From the NCBI RefSeq assembly GCF_001418565.1, contig NZ_LIQQ01000083.1:1-37103 (forward strand): a DNA stretch of 37,103 bases. The letters run 5' to 3'. Shown here piece by piece: positions 6,423 to 15,022 of this stretch. Numbering within the stretch: position 1 is the stretch's first letter; the number at the start of each line of letters is the position of its first letter. The translations under genes and the position numbers were made by a program. The notes beneath the pieces are model-generated. The model saw nothing but the letters and a program-made list of their open reading frames with translations, ran no database searches and was not told where the DNA came from. This DNA is from Streptomyces graminilatus. Lineage in GTDB: Bacteria > Actinomycetota > Actinomycetes > Streptomycetales > Streptomycetaceae.

Positions 6423-7880
6423 ATGCGGTCGATCACACCGTGGGCGCGTGTCTACGTCATCGCGGTCGCCCTGGCAGCTGTCCTCTGCGCGGCGCCCGTC
6501 CGCTCCGCGCACGCCCCTTGGGGCGCCGTCGCGCTGTTCGCCGCGCTGTGCGCGGCCTGCGAGCAGCACGCGGTCGGCCGGTTCGGCTGGTTCAGCCGGT
6601 TCGGCGGGGGCCGGGGGTACGAGGGTCCGGGCGCCGTCGGAAGCGGTGGCGCCGGCGCCGGTCCGCCCCGGTGGCACACGCCCGTCCTGCTCGCCGGCGC
6701 CTTCCTGCTGCCGCCCGCGGCCGCCGCCCTCGTACCGCTGCCGGGCGCGCTGCTCGTCCGCGGTGTTGAGCGGACACCCTGGCCGCGCCGGCTCTGGCGG
6801 GCCGGACAGCTCGGGATCGGCGCCTGGACGGCTTCCCGGGTGCACTGGTCGCTCGGCGGACCGGACGCGGTCGTCTCCTCCGGCTTTCCGTACGCGCTGG
6901 TCACCGCAGGGGCGGCCGTGGTCGCGTTCTGCCTGGTCCTCGCCCTCCTCGACGGAGGCATCCTCACGCTCGCCGAACGGGTGCCGGTCCGGCTGGCCTG
7001 GCGGGGACTGTTCGTACGGTCGCTGGTGCCGGTCGGGGTGCACGGGCTCGCCGGGCTGATGATGGCCGTCCTGTGGCGCGGCCCGTACGGTCCCGTCGCC
7101 GCGCTGCTCGTGCTGCTGCCGATGTGGGTGTCCTGGTGGGTGTTCGCGCAGTACCACCGGGAGCGGGCGGCCCACCAGGCGACGATCCGGGCGCTCGTAC
7201 AGGCCGTCGACATCAAGGACGGGTACACGCGCGGGCACAGCGAGCGCGTCGGACAGGCGTCGATGCTGATCGCGCGGGAACTGGGCATGGACGACGAGCG
7301 GGTGGAAGTGCTGCGGTTCGCCGGGATCCTGCACGACGTGGGCAAGCTGGGCGTTCCCACCCGGCTGCTGCGGAAGGACGGGCCGCTGACGCCGGAGGAG
7401 CGGCGGGTGATCGAGCTGCACCCGGAGTACGGGCACGAGATGGTCCGGGGGATCGGCTTCCTCGGGGAGGCCCGGTCGGCGATCCTGCACCATCACGAGC
7501 GACAGGACGGGAGCGGGTACCCCTACGGACTCGTCGGCAGCCAGATCCCGGAGTTCGCCCGGGTGGTCGCCGTCGCGGACGCGTTCGACGCGATGACGTC
7601 GACACGGTCGTACAGCAGGGCACGGCCGGTGCCGGTCGCTCTGGCGGAGCTGGAACGGTGCGCGGGGACGCAGTTCGATCCGGTGATGGTGGGGGCGCTC
7701 ACGCGTGCCCTGGCCCGGCGGGGTGGCTGGCATCCGGCGGTGACAGCGGACCTGGACCGGCCATGTGAGGATCCCCCGCCCACTCCGCCCACTCCACGCA
7801 CTCCGCCCGTTCCCAGTCCGACGCCGACGTGCCCCCAGAGCCTTCCCCAGCAGGCCAGCGGTAAGGGCAGGGTCACATGA
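6423..7880 (+). CDS. Membrane HD-GYP phosphohydrolase (likely c-di-GMP-type)
   Basis: A 485-residue protein with an N-terminal membrane region (hydrophobic segments at about 10-25, 33-46, 87-110, 155-180, 200-240) and a complete HD-GYP domain at about 250-425. Key residues are present: His272, the HD pair His304-Asp305 (ILHDVGKLG), HHER (357-360), DGSGYP (362-367) and the downstream VADAFDAMTSTRSY. HD-GYP enzymes hydrolyse cyclic di-GMP or related dinucleotides. The C-terminal tail is Pro/Thr-rich. ATG 6423 is preceded by GGGGGAGGGAG. The stop overlaps the next gene (ATGA). It probably corresponds to one of the two Streptomyces HD-GYP proteins called HdgA/HdgB; I cannot say which. Confidence 0.92.
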   Translation: MRSITPWARVYVIAVALAAVLCAAPVRSAHAPWGAVALFAALCAACEQHAVGRFGWFSRFGGGRGYEGPGAVGSGGAGAGPPRWHTPVLLAGAFLLPPAAAALVPLPGALLVRGVERTPWPRRLWRAGQLGIGAWTASRVHWSLGGPDAVVSSGFPYALVTAGAAVVAFCLVLALLDGGILTLAERVPVRLAWRGLFVRSLVPVGVHGLAGLMMAVLWRGPYGPVAALLVLLPMWVSWWVFAQYHRERAAHQATIRALVQAVDIKDGYTRGHSERVGQASMLIARELGMDDERVEVLRFAGILHDVGKLGVPTRLLRKDGPLTPEERRVIELHPEYGHEMVRGIGFLGEARSAILHHHERQDGSGYPYGLVGSQIPEFARVVAVADAFDAMTSTRSYSRARPVPVALAELERCAGTQFDPVMVGALTRALARRGGWHPAVTADLDRPCEDPPPTPPTPRTPPVPSPTPTCPQSLPQQASGKGRVT

Positions 7881-9103
7881 GGGCCCTCGTACACGTCACC
7901 GCCGGTCTCCTCACCGCCCTCTCCCTCGCCCACACCCTCTGGTGCGGCCTCGACGAACGTGCCGTGGCGCTCTGCTTCGGGCTGCTCGTGCTGCTCGGGG
8001 AGCTGACCCGGTGGAGCGGGCCCGAGTCGCGGGAGGCGGCGCCGCTGGCCGCCGCCGGGGCGCTGTCGTACGCGCTGCTCGGCGAGGACGCCGGGCGGGC
8101 CACGCACCACGGGGCGCTCCAGGTCGTCGCCGTGGTCGTCGCGGCCACCCTCGCCGGGTGCGTACCGCATGTCGCGCGCGGACAGGCGCCGACCGCCGAC
8201 CATCTCGCCCGCCGAGTGCTCACCGCCGGGTTCGCCGCCACCTGCTTCCAGCCCCTCTACAACCAGGGCGTCCTCGAGGCCTGGGGCGGCCCCGCCTACG
8301 TCCTGCTGCTCGTCGCGCTGCTCGGGCTCACCGCGCTCTGCGACACCGTGCTCGCCGCCGCGCTCGCCCACTCCCGCACCGGCTGGCCCTTCGGTCCGCT
8401 GCTGCGGGACGAACTGCGCGCCGTGCTGGGGATCGGGACCGCGGTGTGCGCGACCGGCGTGGTCATGGCGCTCGGCGTCGCCGTCGTAGGGCTCTGGGCG
8501 CTGCCCGTCTTCTCGCTGCCGCTGCTCCTCACCCAGTTCGCCTTCCGGCGGTACGCGGCCGTACGGGCCACCTACCGGCAGACGATCGCCTCCCTGGCCC
8601 GCGCCACCGAGATCGCCGGGTACACACCGGCCGGGCACGCCCGGCGCGTCGCGGTGCTCAGCCGGGCGGTGGGGCGGGAGCTGGGGCTGCCGGAGCCGGA
8701 GCTGGCGGTGCTGGAGTACGCGGCCCTCATGCACGACATCGGGCAGCTCAGCCTCGTCGACCCGGTACCGGCGGGCGCCACGGCCGTCCTCCCGCCGGCG
8801 GAGCAGCGCCGGATCGCGCTGCTCGGCGGGGCCGTCGTACGGCAGACGGGGGTGTCCGCGGCCGTCGCCGTGGTCGTCGAGCGGCAGGCCGATCCGTACC
8901 GGGAGCAGCCGGTCTCCGCGCGTATCGTGCGGGCCGTCAACGCGTACGAGGAGAAGGCGCGGGACGCCGGAGCGGGCGGCCCGCTGCGGGCGCTGGAGGA
9001 ACTGCGGCTCGGAACCGGCCGGGACTACCAGCCCGAGGTGGTGGAATCTCTGGCCCGGGTACTCGCCAGGAACGGCGGAGTCGTCCGGGAGCGCATCGGT
9101 TGA
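7877..9103 (+). CDS. Membrane HD-domain protein with degenerate GYP motif
   Basis: A 408-residue partner of the upstream HD-GYP protein, coupled by ATGA. It has several N-terminal membrane segments (about 5-20, 30-42, 78-95, 140-165, 185-222). The HD domain at about 235-400 keeps His254 (AGHARRVAV) and the HD pair His286-Asp287 (LMHDIGQL). The HHERxDGxGYP signature is replaced by VVERQADPYREQP (about 333-345), and the following VADAFDAMT-type motif by VNAYEEKAR. Catalysis is therefore doubtful; it may be a binding or regulatory pseudoenzyme for its neighbour. Topology is similar to the neighbour, suggesting an ancient duplication. Confidence 0.85.
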   Translation: MRALVHVTAGLLTALSLAHTLWCGLDERAVALCFGLLVLLGELTRWSGPESREAAPLAAAGALSYALLGEDAGRATHHGALQVVAVVVAATLAGCVPHVARGQAPTADHLARRVLTAGFAATCFQPLYNQGVLEAWGGPAYVLLLVALLGLTALCDTVLAAALAHSRTGWPFGPLLRDELRAVLGIGTAVCATGVVMALGVAVVGLWALPVFSLPLLLTQFAFRRYAAVRATYRQTIASLARATEIAGYTPAGHARRVAVLSRAVGRELGLPEPELAVLEYAALMHDIGQLSLVDPVPAGATAVLPPAEQRRIALLGGAVVRQTGVSAAVAVVVERQADPYREQPVSARIVRAVNAYEEKARDAGAGGPLRALEELRLGTGRDYQPEVVESLARVLARNGGVVRERIG

Positions 9104-9154
9104 ACATGGTGGTGGGAGAGGGGCGCGCGGTCTTACGCTGCCCCCGGTTGGGTA

Positions 9155-9164
9155 ACCCATGGGT
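9155..9164. promoter_or_regulatory. Palindrome ACCCATGGGT, possible operator
   Basis: A perfect 10-base palindrome, overlapped on its left by the near-palindrome GGGTAACCC (9150-9158). It lies about 100 bases before the start of the TPR gene, in a 157-base intergenic. It may be an operator; no known regulator is assigned. Confidence 0.3.
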
Positions 9165-9260
9165 AATGAGCGCCCCTCCGGCGGTCCGTGGTTGGATGCG
9201 AGGGAGAGGCTGTACGGGGGCAGAAGCCGGCCCATTCCACGGCACTGGCAGGCGGGAATC

Positions 9261-10241
9261 GTGAGGATCTTCGGCAAAGGGCGGCACCGGCCCTCCGCCT
9301 CCTGGCGGCAGGCCACCGACCGGGCGTTCACGCTGATCGGTGACGGACGGTACGAGGACGCGGGCGCGTTGCTGACACGTGCCGCCGATCTTGAACCGTG
9401 GCTGTCCGAGTCCTGGTTCAATCTCGCCCTGCTGCACAAGTTCCGGCATGACTGGGAGCAGGCCCGGGCGGCCGGTCTGCGCGCCGTCGCACTGCTCGAC
9501 CGGGAGACCGGGGCCCCCGACTGGTGGAACGTGGGCATCGCGGCCACCGCCCTCCAGGACTGGCCGCTGGCCCGGCGCGCCTGGCAGGCGTACGGGCTGC
9601 GGGTGCCCGGGGGCGCCACGGCCGCCGGTGAGCCCACCGGGATGGACCTGGGCAGCGCGGCCGTACGGCTGTCGCCGGAGGGCGAGGCCGAGGTCGTGTG
9701 GGGGCGGCGGCTCGACCCCGCGCGTATCGAGGTGCTGTCGATCCCGTTGCCGTCCTCCGGCCGGCGCTGGGGCGAGGTCGTACTGCACGACGGGGTGCCC
9801 CACGGCGAGCGGACCACCGCGGCCGGGCACTCCTACCCCGTGTTCGACGAGATCGAGCTCTGGGCGCCCTCGCCGGTGCCCACCTGGGTGGTCCTCCTGG
9901 AGGCCGCCGAGGAGGAGGACCGGGACGCGCTGGAGCGGCTGGCGTCCGACGCGGGGTTCGCAGCGGAGGACTGGTCGTCGTCCGTGCGGCTGCTGTGCCG
10001 GATGTGCTCGGAGTCACAGATGCCGTCCGACGAGGGGGATGGGGAGCATCTTGATCCGCACGATCACAGTGAGCCGGGGCATCCCGGGCCGCTGGGGCAT
10101 CGTACGGACGGGCAGTTCTGGGCGCCCGAGCGGGAGTGTGGCATCGCTGCCCCGGCCTCCTTGGTTCGGGGGTTGCTGGACGGTTGGGTTGCCGACAGTC
10201 CGGAGACTCGGGACTGGCGGGATCTCGAAGAGGTTGGTTAG
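9261..10241 (+). CDS. Tetratricopeptide-repeat protein
   Basis: A 326-residue soluble protein. About 12-110 contains TPR-like helical hairpins (WRQATDRAFTLIGDGRYEDA, LSESWFNLALLHKFRHDWEQA, PDWWNVGIAATALQDWPLA). The rest (about 125-326) is a mixed fold seen in conserved actinobacterial proteins, with an acidic stretch and Cys pair (LLCRMCS). I chose GTG 9261 (VRIFGKG) because a GGCGGGA site precedes it. An in-frame ATG at 9159 lacks a ribosome site and would overlap the palindrome there. No enzymatic role is evident. Its position between the HD genes and def is conserved, from memory. Confidence 0.8.
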   Translation: MRIFGKGRHRPSASWRQATDRAFTLIGDGRYEDAGALLTRAADLEPWLSESWFNLALLHKFRHDWEQARAAGLRAVALLDRETGAPDWWNVGIAATALQDWPLARRAWQAYGLRVPGGATAAGEPTGMDLGSAAVRLSPEGEAEVVWGRRLDPARIEVLSIPLPSSGRRWGEVVLHDGVPHGERTTAAGHSYPVFDEIELWAPSPVPTWVVLLEAAEEEDRDALERLASDAGFAAEDWSSSVRLLCRMCSESQMPSDEGDGEHLDPHDHSEPGHPGPLGHRTDGQFWAPERECGIAAPASLVRGLLDGWVADSPETRDWRDLEEVG

Positions 10242-10266
10242 GTCCCTGGCCGACTGCGGGTCCGTC

Positions 10267-10336
10267 GTGGCTTGTCGCGCAGTTCCCCGCGCCCCTAGGG
10301 GGCGCGCCCCTGCGGGGCCGCCCCCATAGGGCGCCT
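10267..10336. repeat. Dispersed intergenic repeat with hairpins
   Basis: The 30-base core at 10267-10296 is identical, in inverted orientation, to 26861-26890, and its end matches the window start. It is followed by GC-rich inverted repeats (GGGGGCGCG, CCCCTGCGGGG) that can fold and may stop transcription after the TPR gene. Such elements are common between Streptomyces genes. Confidence 0.7.
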
Positions 10337-10392
10337 CCCCGTACCCTGTATCAGCAACTCTCCCCGTTTGTTTGAGGAAGGCATCGTCGGTC

Positions 10393-11043
10393 ATGGCGCA
10401 GCAGGACACCGATCAGCAGCACGTGGGCGTGCTTCCCGTGGACGACGAGGGCTTCGTCATCGACACCGAGGACGGTGAGGAGCGCGAGGCGGCCTGGCGT
10501 GAGCGCGGGACCTCGCGGCCCATCACGGTCGTCGGCAACCCGGTGCTGCACAAGGAGTGCCAGGACGTCACCGAGTTCGGTGCGGAGCTGGACCAGTTGG
10601 TCGCGGACATGTTCGCCAGCCAGCGCACCGCCGAGGGCGTCGGCCTGGCCGCCAACCAGATCGGTGTCGACCTGAAGGTCTTCATCTACGACTGCCCCGA
10701 CGACGAGGGCGCCCGGCACACCGGGGTCATCTGCAACCCGAAGCTGGTCGAACTGCCCGCCGACCGGCGCCGGCTGGACGACAGCAACGAGGGCTGCCTC
10801 TCCGTGCCGACCGCGTACGCGCCGCTCGCCCGGCCCGACTACGCCGAGGTGACCGGGCAGGACGAGAAGGGCAACCCGATCAAGGTGCGCGGCACCGGCT
10901 ACTTCGCGCGCTGCCTCCAGCACGAGACCGATCACCTGTACGGGTACCTGTACATCGACCGGCTCTCCAAGCGCGAGCGCAAGGACGCCCTGCGGCAGAT
11001 GGCCGAGAACGAGCCCCGGTACCCCGTGGTCGCGAACGACTGA
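10393..11043 (+). CDS. def: Peptide deformylase
   Basis: A 216-residue metal-dependent enzyme that removes the formyl group from nascent peptides. All three motifs are present: [17 protein letters not shown] (metal Cys) and QHETDHLYG (two metal His and catalytic Glu). It has an N-terminal extension of about 40 acidic residues before the catalytic domain, as in several actinobacterial deformylases. ATG 10393 is chosen, with GAGGAAGG 12 bases upstream; a TTG start at 10372 is less likely. It is followed by a terminator hairpin. Confidence 0.95.
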   Translation: MAQQDTDQQHVGVLPVDDEGFVIDTEDGEEREAAWRERGTSRPITVVGNPVLHKECQDVTEFGAELDQLVADMFASQRTAEGVGLAANQIGVDLKVFIYDCPDDEGARHTGVICNPKLVELPADRRRLDDSNEGCLSVPTAYAPLARPDYAEVTGQDEKGNPIKVRGTGYFARCLQHETDHLYGYLYIDRLSKRERKDALRQMAENEPRYPVVAND

Positions 11044-11058
11044 CAACACGTACCCAGG

Positions 11059-11103
11059 AACGGCTCCTGGTCAGGGTGATGCCCTGGCCGGGAGCCGTTT
11101 CTG
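11059..11103 (+). terminator. Terminator after def
   Basis: Inverted repeat AACGGCTCC (11059-11067) / GGAGCCGTT (11091-11099), with a second paired block CAGGG/CCCTG inside, then TTCTGT. It separates def from the terpene operon. Confidence 0.8.
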
Positions 11104-11230
11104 TGTCTGGCGCGTGGTCAAGTGAGAGTTGGATCTCGGTAACTTGGGGTAGGGAAGCGGGCAAATTCGTTCCCAGAACGGTCGGTTGTGGTGCTGAATG
11201 GGACGACTCGCGGCTGAGAGGGGTTTGTTC

Positions 11231-12328
11231 GTGCCTGCTTTCCCATACAGCACCTCATCGGCGCCACCACCGTCGACACCACTGGTGGCGATCCCGCCCT
11301 CGCTGGCCTTACCGATGGTCGAGGCGGAGTTTCCGCGGCGACTGCATCCGTATTGGCCCCGGTTGCAGGAGACCACAAGGAGCTGGCTGCTGGAAAAACG
11401 CCTCATGCCGGCGGACAAGGTCGCGGAACACGCCGACGGTCTTTGCTACACGGATCTGATGGCCGGGTACTACCTCGGCGCCCCGGACGACGTGATCCAG
11501 GCGATAGCGGACTTCAGTGCCTGGTTCTTCGTCTGGGACGACCGTCACGACCGGGACATCGTGCACGGCCGGCCCGCCGCCTGGCGGCAGCTCAAGGGCC
11601 GGCTCCATGCCGCGCTGGACGCCCCCGAGCTGTACCCGCACCACCGGGATCCGCTGGTCGCGGGGTTCGCCGACAGTGTGCTGCGCCTGTACTCGTTCCT
11701 CGGCGGACGGTGGAACGCCCGGTTCGCGCGGCACTTCCACGCGGTGATCGAGGCGTACGACCGTGAATTCCGCAACCGTACAAACGGAACCGTGCCGAAG
11801 GTCGAGGAGTACCTCGAACTGCGGCGGCTCACCTTCGCCCACAGGATATGGACCGATCTGCTGGAACCCAGCGCCGGATGTGAACTCCCCGGTGCCGTGA
11901 GAAAACATCCCGCATTTCGCCGGGCGGCGCTGCTGAGCCAGGAATTCGCCGCCTGGTACAACGACCTCTGTTCACTCCCGAAGGAAATAGCGGGCGACGA
12001 GGTGCACAATCTGGGGATCAGCCTCATCCGGCATGAAGGGCTCACACTCGAAGAGGCCGTCGCGGAAATCAGGAGACGGGTCGAGGGGGCCGTGCTGGAA
12101 TTCCTCTCGGCGGAACAGGAGACGCGCCGGTTCGCCGGCACACTCGACGACGGCAGCGTGCCGGGAAAGCGGATCAGCACCGCTGTGAGCGACTGCCTGG
12201 GCAATATGCGGAACTGGTTCAGTTCCGTCTACTGGTTCCACCACGAGTCCGGCCGCTACATGGTCGACAACTGGGACGACCGCGCCACGCCCCCCTACGT
12301 CAACAATGAAGCGGCAGGCGAGAAATGA
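11231..12328 (+). CDS. cyc1: Epi-isozizaene synthase (sesquiterpene cyclase)
   Basis: A 365-residue class I terpene cyclase that converts farnesyl diphosphate to epi-isozizaene, first step to albaflavenone. The aspartate-rich motif is DDRHD in [11 protein letters not shown] (about 100) and the NSE-type motif is NDLCSLPKE (about 240); both bind the magnesium cluster. From memory the protein closely matches the S. coelicolor enzyme (SCO5222), including [17 protein letters not shown] and the C-terminal [15 protein letters not shown] 11231 follows GAGAGGGG; the in-frame ATG at 11198 has no ribosome site. Codon 27 is TTA (11309-11311), so translation probably needs the bldA tRNA. The stop overlaps the P450 start (ATGA). 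Confidence 0.95.
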   Translation: MPAFPYSTSSAPPPSTPLVAIPPSLALPMVEAEFPRRLHPYWPRLQETTRSWLLEKRLMPADKVAEHADGLCYTDLMAGYYLGAPDDVIQAIADFSAWFFVWDDRHDRDIVHGRPAAWRQLKGRLHAALDAPELYPHHRDPLVAGFADSVLRLYSFLGGRWNARFARHFHAVIEAYDREFRNRTNGTVPKVEEYLELRRLTFAHRIWTDLLEPSAGCELPGAVRKHPAFRRAALLSQEFAAWYNDLCSLPKEIAGDEVHNLGISLIRHEGLTLEEAVAEIRRRVEGAVLEFLSAEQETRRFAGTLDDGSVPGKRISTAVSDCLGNMRNWFSSVYWFHHESGRYMVDNWDDRATPPYVNNEAAGEK

Positions 12329-13695
12329 CCGTTGAATCAGCACGCCCCGGGTCCTCCCGCACAAGGGAGCTGCCCGAGCCGCCTTGCGCGGGCGGTGGCG
12401 TCCCGCTCCTCGGCCACGGCCTGCGGTTGCTCCGCGACCCGCTGGGCTTCTTCGCCCGGCTGCGCGACCACGGCGACGTCGTGCGGCTGAGACTCGGCCC
12501 CAAGACGGTGTACGCCGCGACCGCGCCGGAACTGGTCGGGGAACTCGCGCTGAACCCCGACTACGTCATCGGCGGCCCGCTGTGGGAGTCCCTCGAAGGG
12601 CTGCTCGGCAAGGAGGGCGTGGCCACCGCCAACGGGCCCACCCACCGGCGCCAACGGCGCACCATCCAGCCCGCGTTCAGGCTCGACGTCCTGCCCGAGT
12701 ACGGGCCGGTCATGGTGGAGGAGGCACAGGCGTTCGCCCGGCGATGGCAGCCCGGCGAGATCGTCGACTGCACCGCGGAGTCCTTCCGGATCGCCGTGCG
12801 CGTCGCGGCCCGCTGTCTGCTGCGCGGGGACTACATGGACGAGCGGGCCGAACGCCTGTGCGCCGCGCTCGCCACGGTGTTCCTGGGGATGTACCGGCGC
12901 ATGGTGATCCCGGCGGGACCGTTCTACCGGCTGCCGTTACCGGCCAACCTCGAATTCAACCGGGCCCTGGCCGATATGCATCTCGTCGTCGACGAGATCG
13001 TGGCCGAACGGCGGGCCTCCGGCCAGAATCCGGACGACCTGCTGACCGCGTTGCTGACGGCGAAGGACGGGAATGGCGACCCCATAGGCGAACAGGAGAT
13101 CCATGACCAGGTCGTCGCCATCGTCACCCCGGGCGCCGAAACCGTCGCCTCCACGATCATGTCGCTGCTCCAGATCCTCGCCGAACAGCCGGAACACGCC
13201 GACAAGGTGGCCGAGGAGGCGGAATCCGTCGTGGGTGACCGCGCGGTCGCATTCGCGGACGTCCGCGAGCTGGCGCACACGAACAATGTCATCGTCGAGA
13301 CGATGCGCCTCCAGCCGCCCGTCTGGATATTGACGCGGCGGGCGGTGGCCGAGACCGAGCTGGGCGGCTATCGGATTCCGGCCGGTGCCGATCTCGTGTA
13401 CAGCCCGTACGCGATACAGCGCGATCCGCGTTCCTACGAGCGGAACACCGAGTTCGACCCCGACCGCTGGCTTCCGGAACGCGTCAAGGACCTGCCCAAG
13501 TACGCGATGACCCCGTTCGGGGTGGGCAACCGGAAGTGTCCGAGTGACCATTTCTCGATGGCCATGCTGACCATTCTCACGGCTGAGGTGGCGCGAAAGT
13601 GGCGCTTCGAGCGAGTGCCCGGGTCACGTGACGCGGTCCGGGTGGGCATCACACTGCACCCGGACCGGATGCTGCTGCGGGCGATCCCCCGCTGA
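12325..13695 (+). CDS. cyp170A1: Cytochrome P450, CYP170A family (albaflavenone monooxygenase)
   Basis: A 456-residue P450 that oxidises epi-isozizaene to albaflavenone in two steps. Heme-binding loop [13 protein letters not shown] with ligand Cys405; ExxR is ETMR (325-328); I-helix PGAETVAST (269-277) with Glu272-Thr273. The S. coelicolor enzyme is known to have a second, moonlighting farnesene synthase site with an aspartate-rich DDxxD motif. Here the region I believe is equivalent reads DGNGD (248-252), lacking the second Asp. Codon 205 is TTA (12937-12939), giving this operon a TTA codon in both genes. Translation is coupled to the cyclase by ATGA. Confidence 0.94.
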   Translation: MTVESARPGSSRTRELPEPPCAGGGVPLLGHGLRLLRDPLGFFARLRDHGDVVRLRLGPKTVYAATAPELVGELALNPDYVIGGPLWESLEGLLGKEGVATANGPTHRRQRRTIQPAFRLDVLPEYGPVMVEEAQAFARRWQPGEIVDCTAESFRIAVRVAARCLLRGDYMDERAERLCAALATVFLGMYRRMVIPAGPFYRLPLPANLEFNRALADMHLVVDEIVAERRASGQNPDDLLTALLTAKDGNGDPIGEQEIHDQVVAIVTPGAETVASTIMSLLQILAEQPEHADKVAEEAESVVGDRAVAFADVRELAHTNNVIVETMRLQPPVWILTRRAVAETELGGYRIPAGADLVYSPYAIQRDPRSYERNTEFDPDRWLPERVKDLPKYAMTPFGVGNRKCPSDHFSMAMLTILTAEVARKWRFERVPGSRDAVRVGITLHPDRMLLRAIPR

Positions 13696-13725
13696 AGGGG
13701 CCCGGGTGGTGGAGCGGGCGTACGG

Positions 13726-14688
13726 TCAGGCGGCCTCGGGGCCCTTGAACGTGCGCCGGTACGCCTGCGGGGTGGTTCCCAGCGACCGTACGAACTGGTG
13801 GCGCAGCGCGGCCGCGGTGCCGAACCCGGTGCGCCAGGCGATGGCGTCCATCGTCTCGTCCGTCGCCTCCAGCAACCGCTGTGCCAGCAGCACGCGTTGC
13901 CGCAGGATCCAGCGGTAGGGAGTGGTGCCGGTCTCCTGCTGGAAGCGGCGGGCGAAGGTGCGCGGCGACATATGGGCGCGCTCGGCGAGCTGCTCGACGG
14001 TCACCTCCTCGTCGAGATGGCGCTCCATCCACACCAGCACCTCCCCGACGGTGTCGCACCGCGACCGGGGCAGGGGCCGCTCGATGTACTGGGCCTGTCC
14101 GCCGTCCCGGTGCGGCGGTACGACCATCCGGCGGGCGATGGCGTTGGCGACCTCGGGCCCGTGCTCCTCCCGTACGAGGTGGAGACAGGCGTCGATGCCG
14201 GCGGCCGTGCCGGCGGAGGTGATCACCGGCCCCTCGTCGACGTACAGCACGTCCGGCTCGACCCGGATCCGGGGATAGCGCCTGGCCAGCTCCTCGGCGT
14301 GCCGCCAGTGCACCGCGCACCGCCGGCCGTCCAGCAGCCCGGCGGCGGCGAGCACGAAGGCCCCGGAACAGACGCTGAGCACCCGGGCGCCGCGCTCCAC
14401 GGCCCGCCGCAGCGCGTCCAGCAGCTCCGGCGGGTACTCCCGGTCCACATAGGTCTGCCCGGCCGGTACGGCGATCAGGTCGGCGGTTTCGAGGCGCTCA
14501 AGTCCGTGATCCGTACTCAGCGTGAAGCCCGCGTGGGTGCTCAGGGTGGGGCCCTCGGCCGAGGCGACCGCGAAGTCGTACACCGGCAGTCCGTCGTCGC
14601 TGCGGTCGAAGCCGAAGACCTCACAGACGACGCCGAGTTCGAACGGGTGTACCCCGTTGAGCAGGACTACGGCCACGTTTTCGAGCAT
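13726..14688 (-). CDS. nrdS: GlxA-type AraC-family regulator NrdS
   Basis: A 320-residue regulator with an N-terminal DJ-1/PfpI-like domain (about 1-180; nucleophile-elbow Cys in VCSGAFVLAAAGLLDGR) and a C-terminal AraC DNA-binding domain (about 215-315; VEQLAERAHMSPRTFARRF, and AIAWRTGFGTAAALRHQF). In S. coelicolor the gene after nrdAB is nrdS, part of the nrdABS operon, and this is its positional match. ATG 14688 is preferred over upstream starts. Here a small plus-strand gene (14776-15003) separates it from nrdB, so it may also have its own promoter near the inverted repeats at 14698-14744. It converges with the P450, 30 bases apart. Confidence 0.86.
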   Translation of the reverse strand: MLENVAVVLLNGVHPFELGVVCEVFGFDRSDDGLPVYDFAVASAEGPTLSTHAGFTLSTDHGLERLETADLIAVPAGQTYVDREYPPELLDALRRAVERGARVLSVCSGAFVLAAAGLLDGRRCAVHWRHAEELARRYPRIRVEPDVLYVDEGPVITSAGTAAGIDACLHLVREEHGPEVANAIARRMVVPPHRDGGQAQYIERPLPRSRCDTVGEVLVWMERHLDEEVTVEQLAERAHMSPRTFARRFQQETGTTPYRWILRQRVLLAQRLLEATDETMDAIAWRTGFGTAAALRHQFVRSLGTTPQAYRRTFKGPEAA

Positions 14689-14697
14689 GCCGCCAGT

Positions 14698-14744
14698 ATG
14701 CCTCGGCATTGGCAGGAAATCGATGGTGTGCGGCAGTCCTGCCA
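14698..14744. promoter_or_regulatory. Inverted repeats between nrdS and a small divergent gene
   Basis: Two nested signals lie in the 87-base divergent region. ATGCC-TC-GGCAT (14698-14709) is close to the nrdS start. TGGCAGGA (14710-14717) and TCCTGCCA (14737-14744) form perfect 8-base arms 19 bases apart. They are candidates for NrdS autoregulation or a shared operator. Confidence 0.4.
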
Positions 14745-14775
14745 CTGACGGCCAGGAGTGCCCGGCACGAGACTG

Positions 14776-15003
14776 ATGTCCATGAACACGGCAACGGACA
14801 CTCTCGTCGGAACACTCGCCATCGTCGCGATCTTCGCGGCCCTTGCCCTCCCCGCCCTGATCGGCCTGGTCCGCGACCGGCGCGTCGACCGTCAGCTCCG
14901 GCAGGCCCAGCGGACGCGCCGGGCCCAGGAGGCCCGGGAGGACGGCCGGGTGGCCCGGGTCCGCCCGGCCGTCACCGCCCGGAACGTGACCCGGGCGGCG
15001 TGA
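14776..15003 (+). CDS. Small single-span membrane protein
   Basis: A 75-residue protein, unrecognised. It has one hydrophobic segment (LVGTLAIVAIFAALALPALIG), then a basic, helical tail (DRRVDRQLRQAQRTRRAQEA) likely in the cytoplasm. The start could be ATG 14776, ATG 14782 or GTG 14758; none has a good ribosome site. It lies antisense within the 334-base gap between nrdB and nrdS and its stop is 19 bases from the nrdB stop. The clean membrane pattern suggests a real gene. Confidence 0.6.
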   Translation: MSMNTATDTLVGTLAIVAIFAALALPALIGLVRDRRVDRQLRQAQRTRRAQEAREDGRVARVRPAVTARNVTRAA

Positions 15004-15022
15004 CCCCGGCCGGCTGTCGCTG

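Noticed and set aside
7523..9817. 764-codon open frame on the minus strand
   Set aside because: It lies antisense to the HD and TPR genes, is Arg/Ser/Pro-rich and has no domain pattern; it is a shadow of high-GC third positions.
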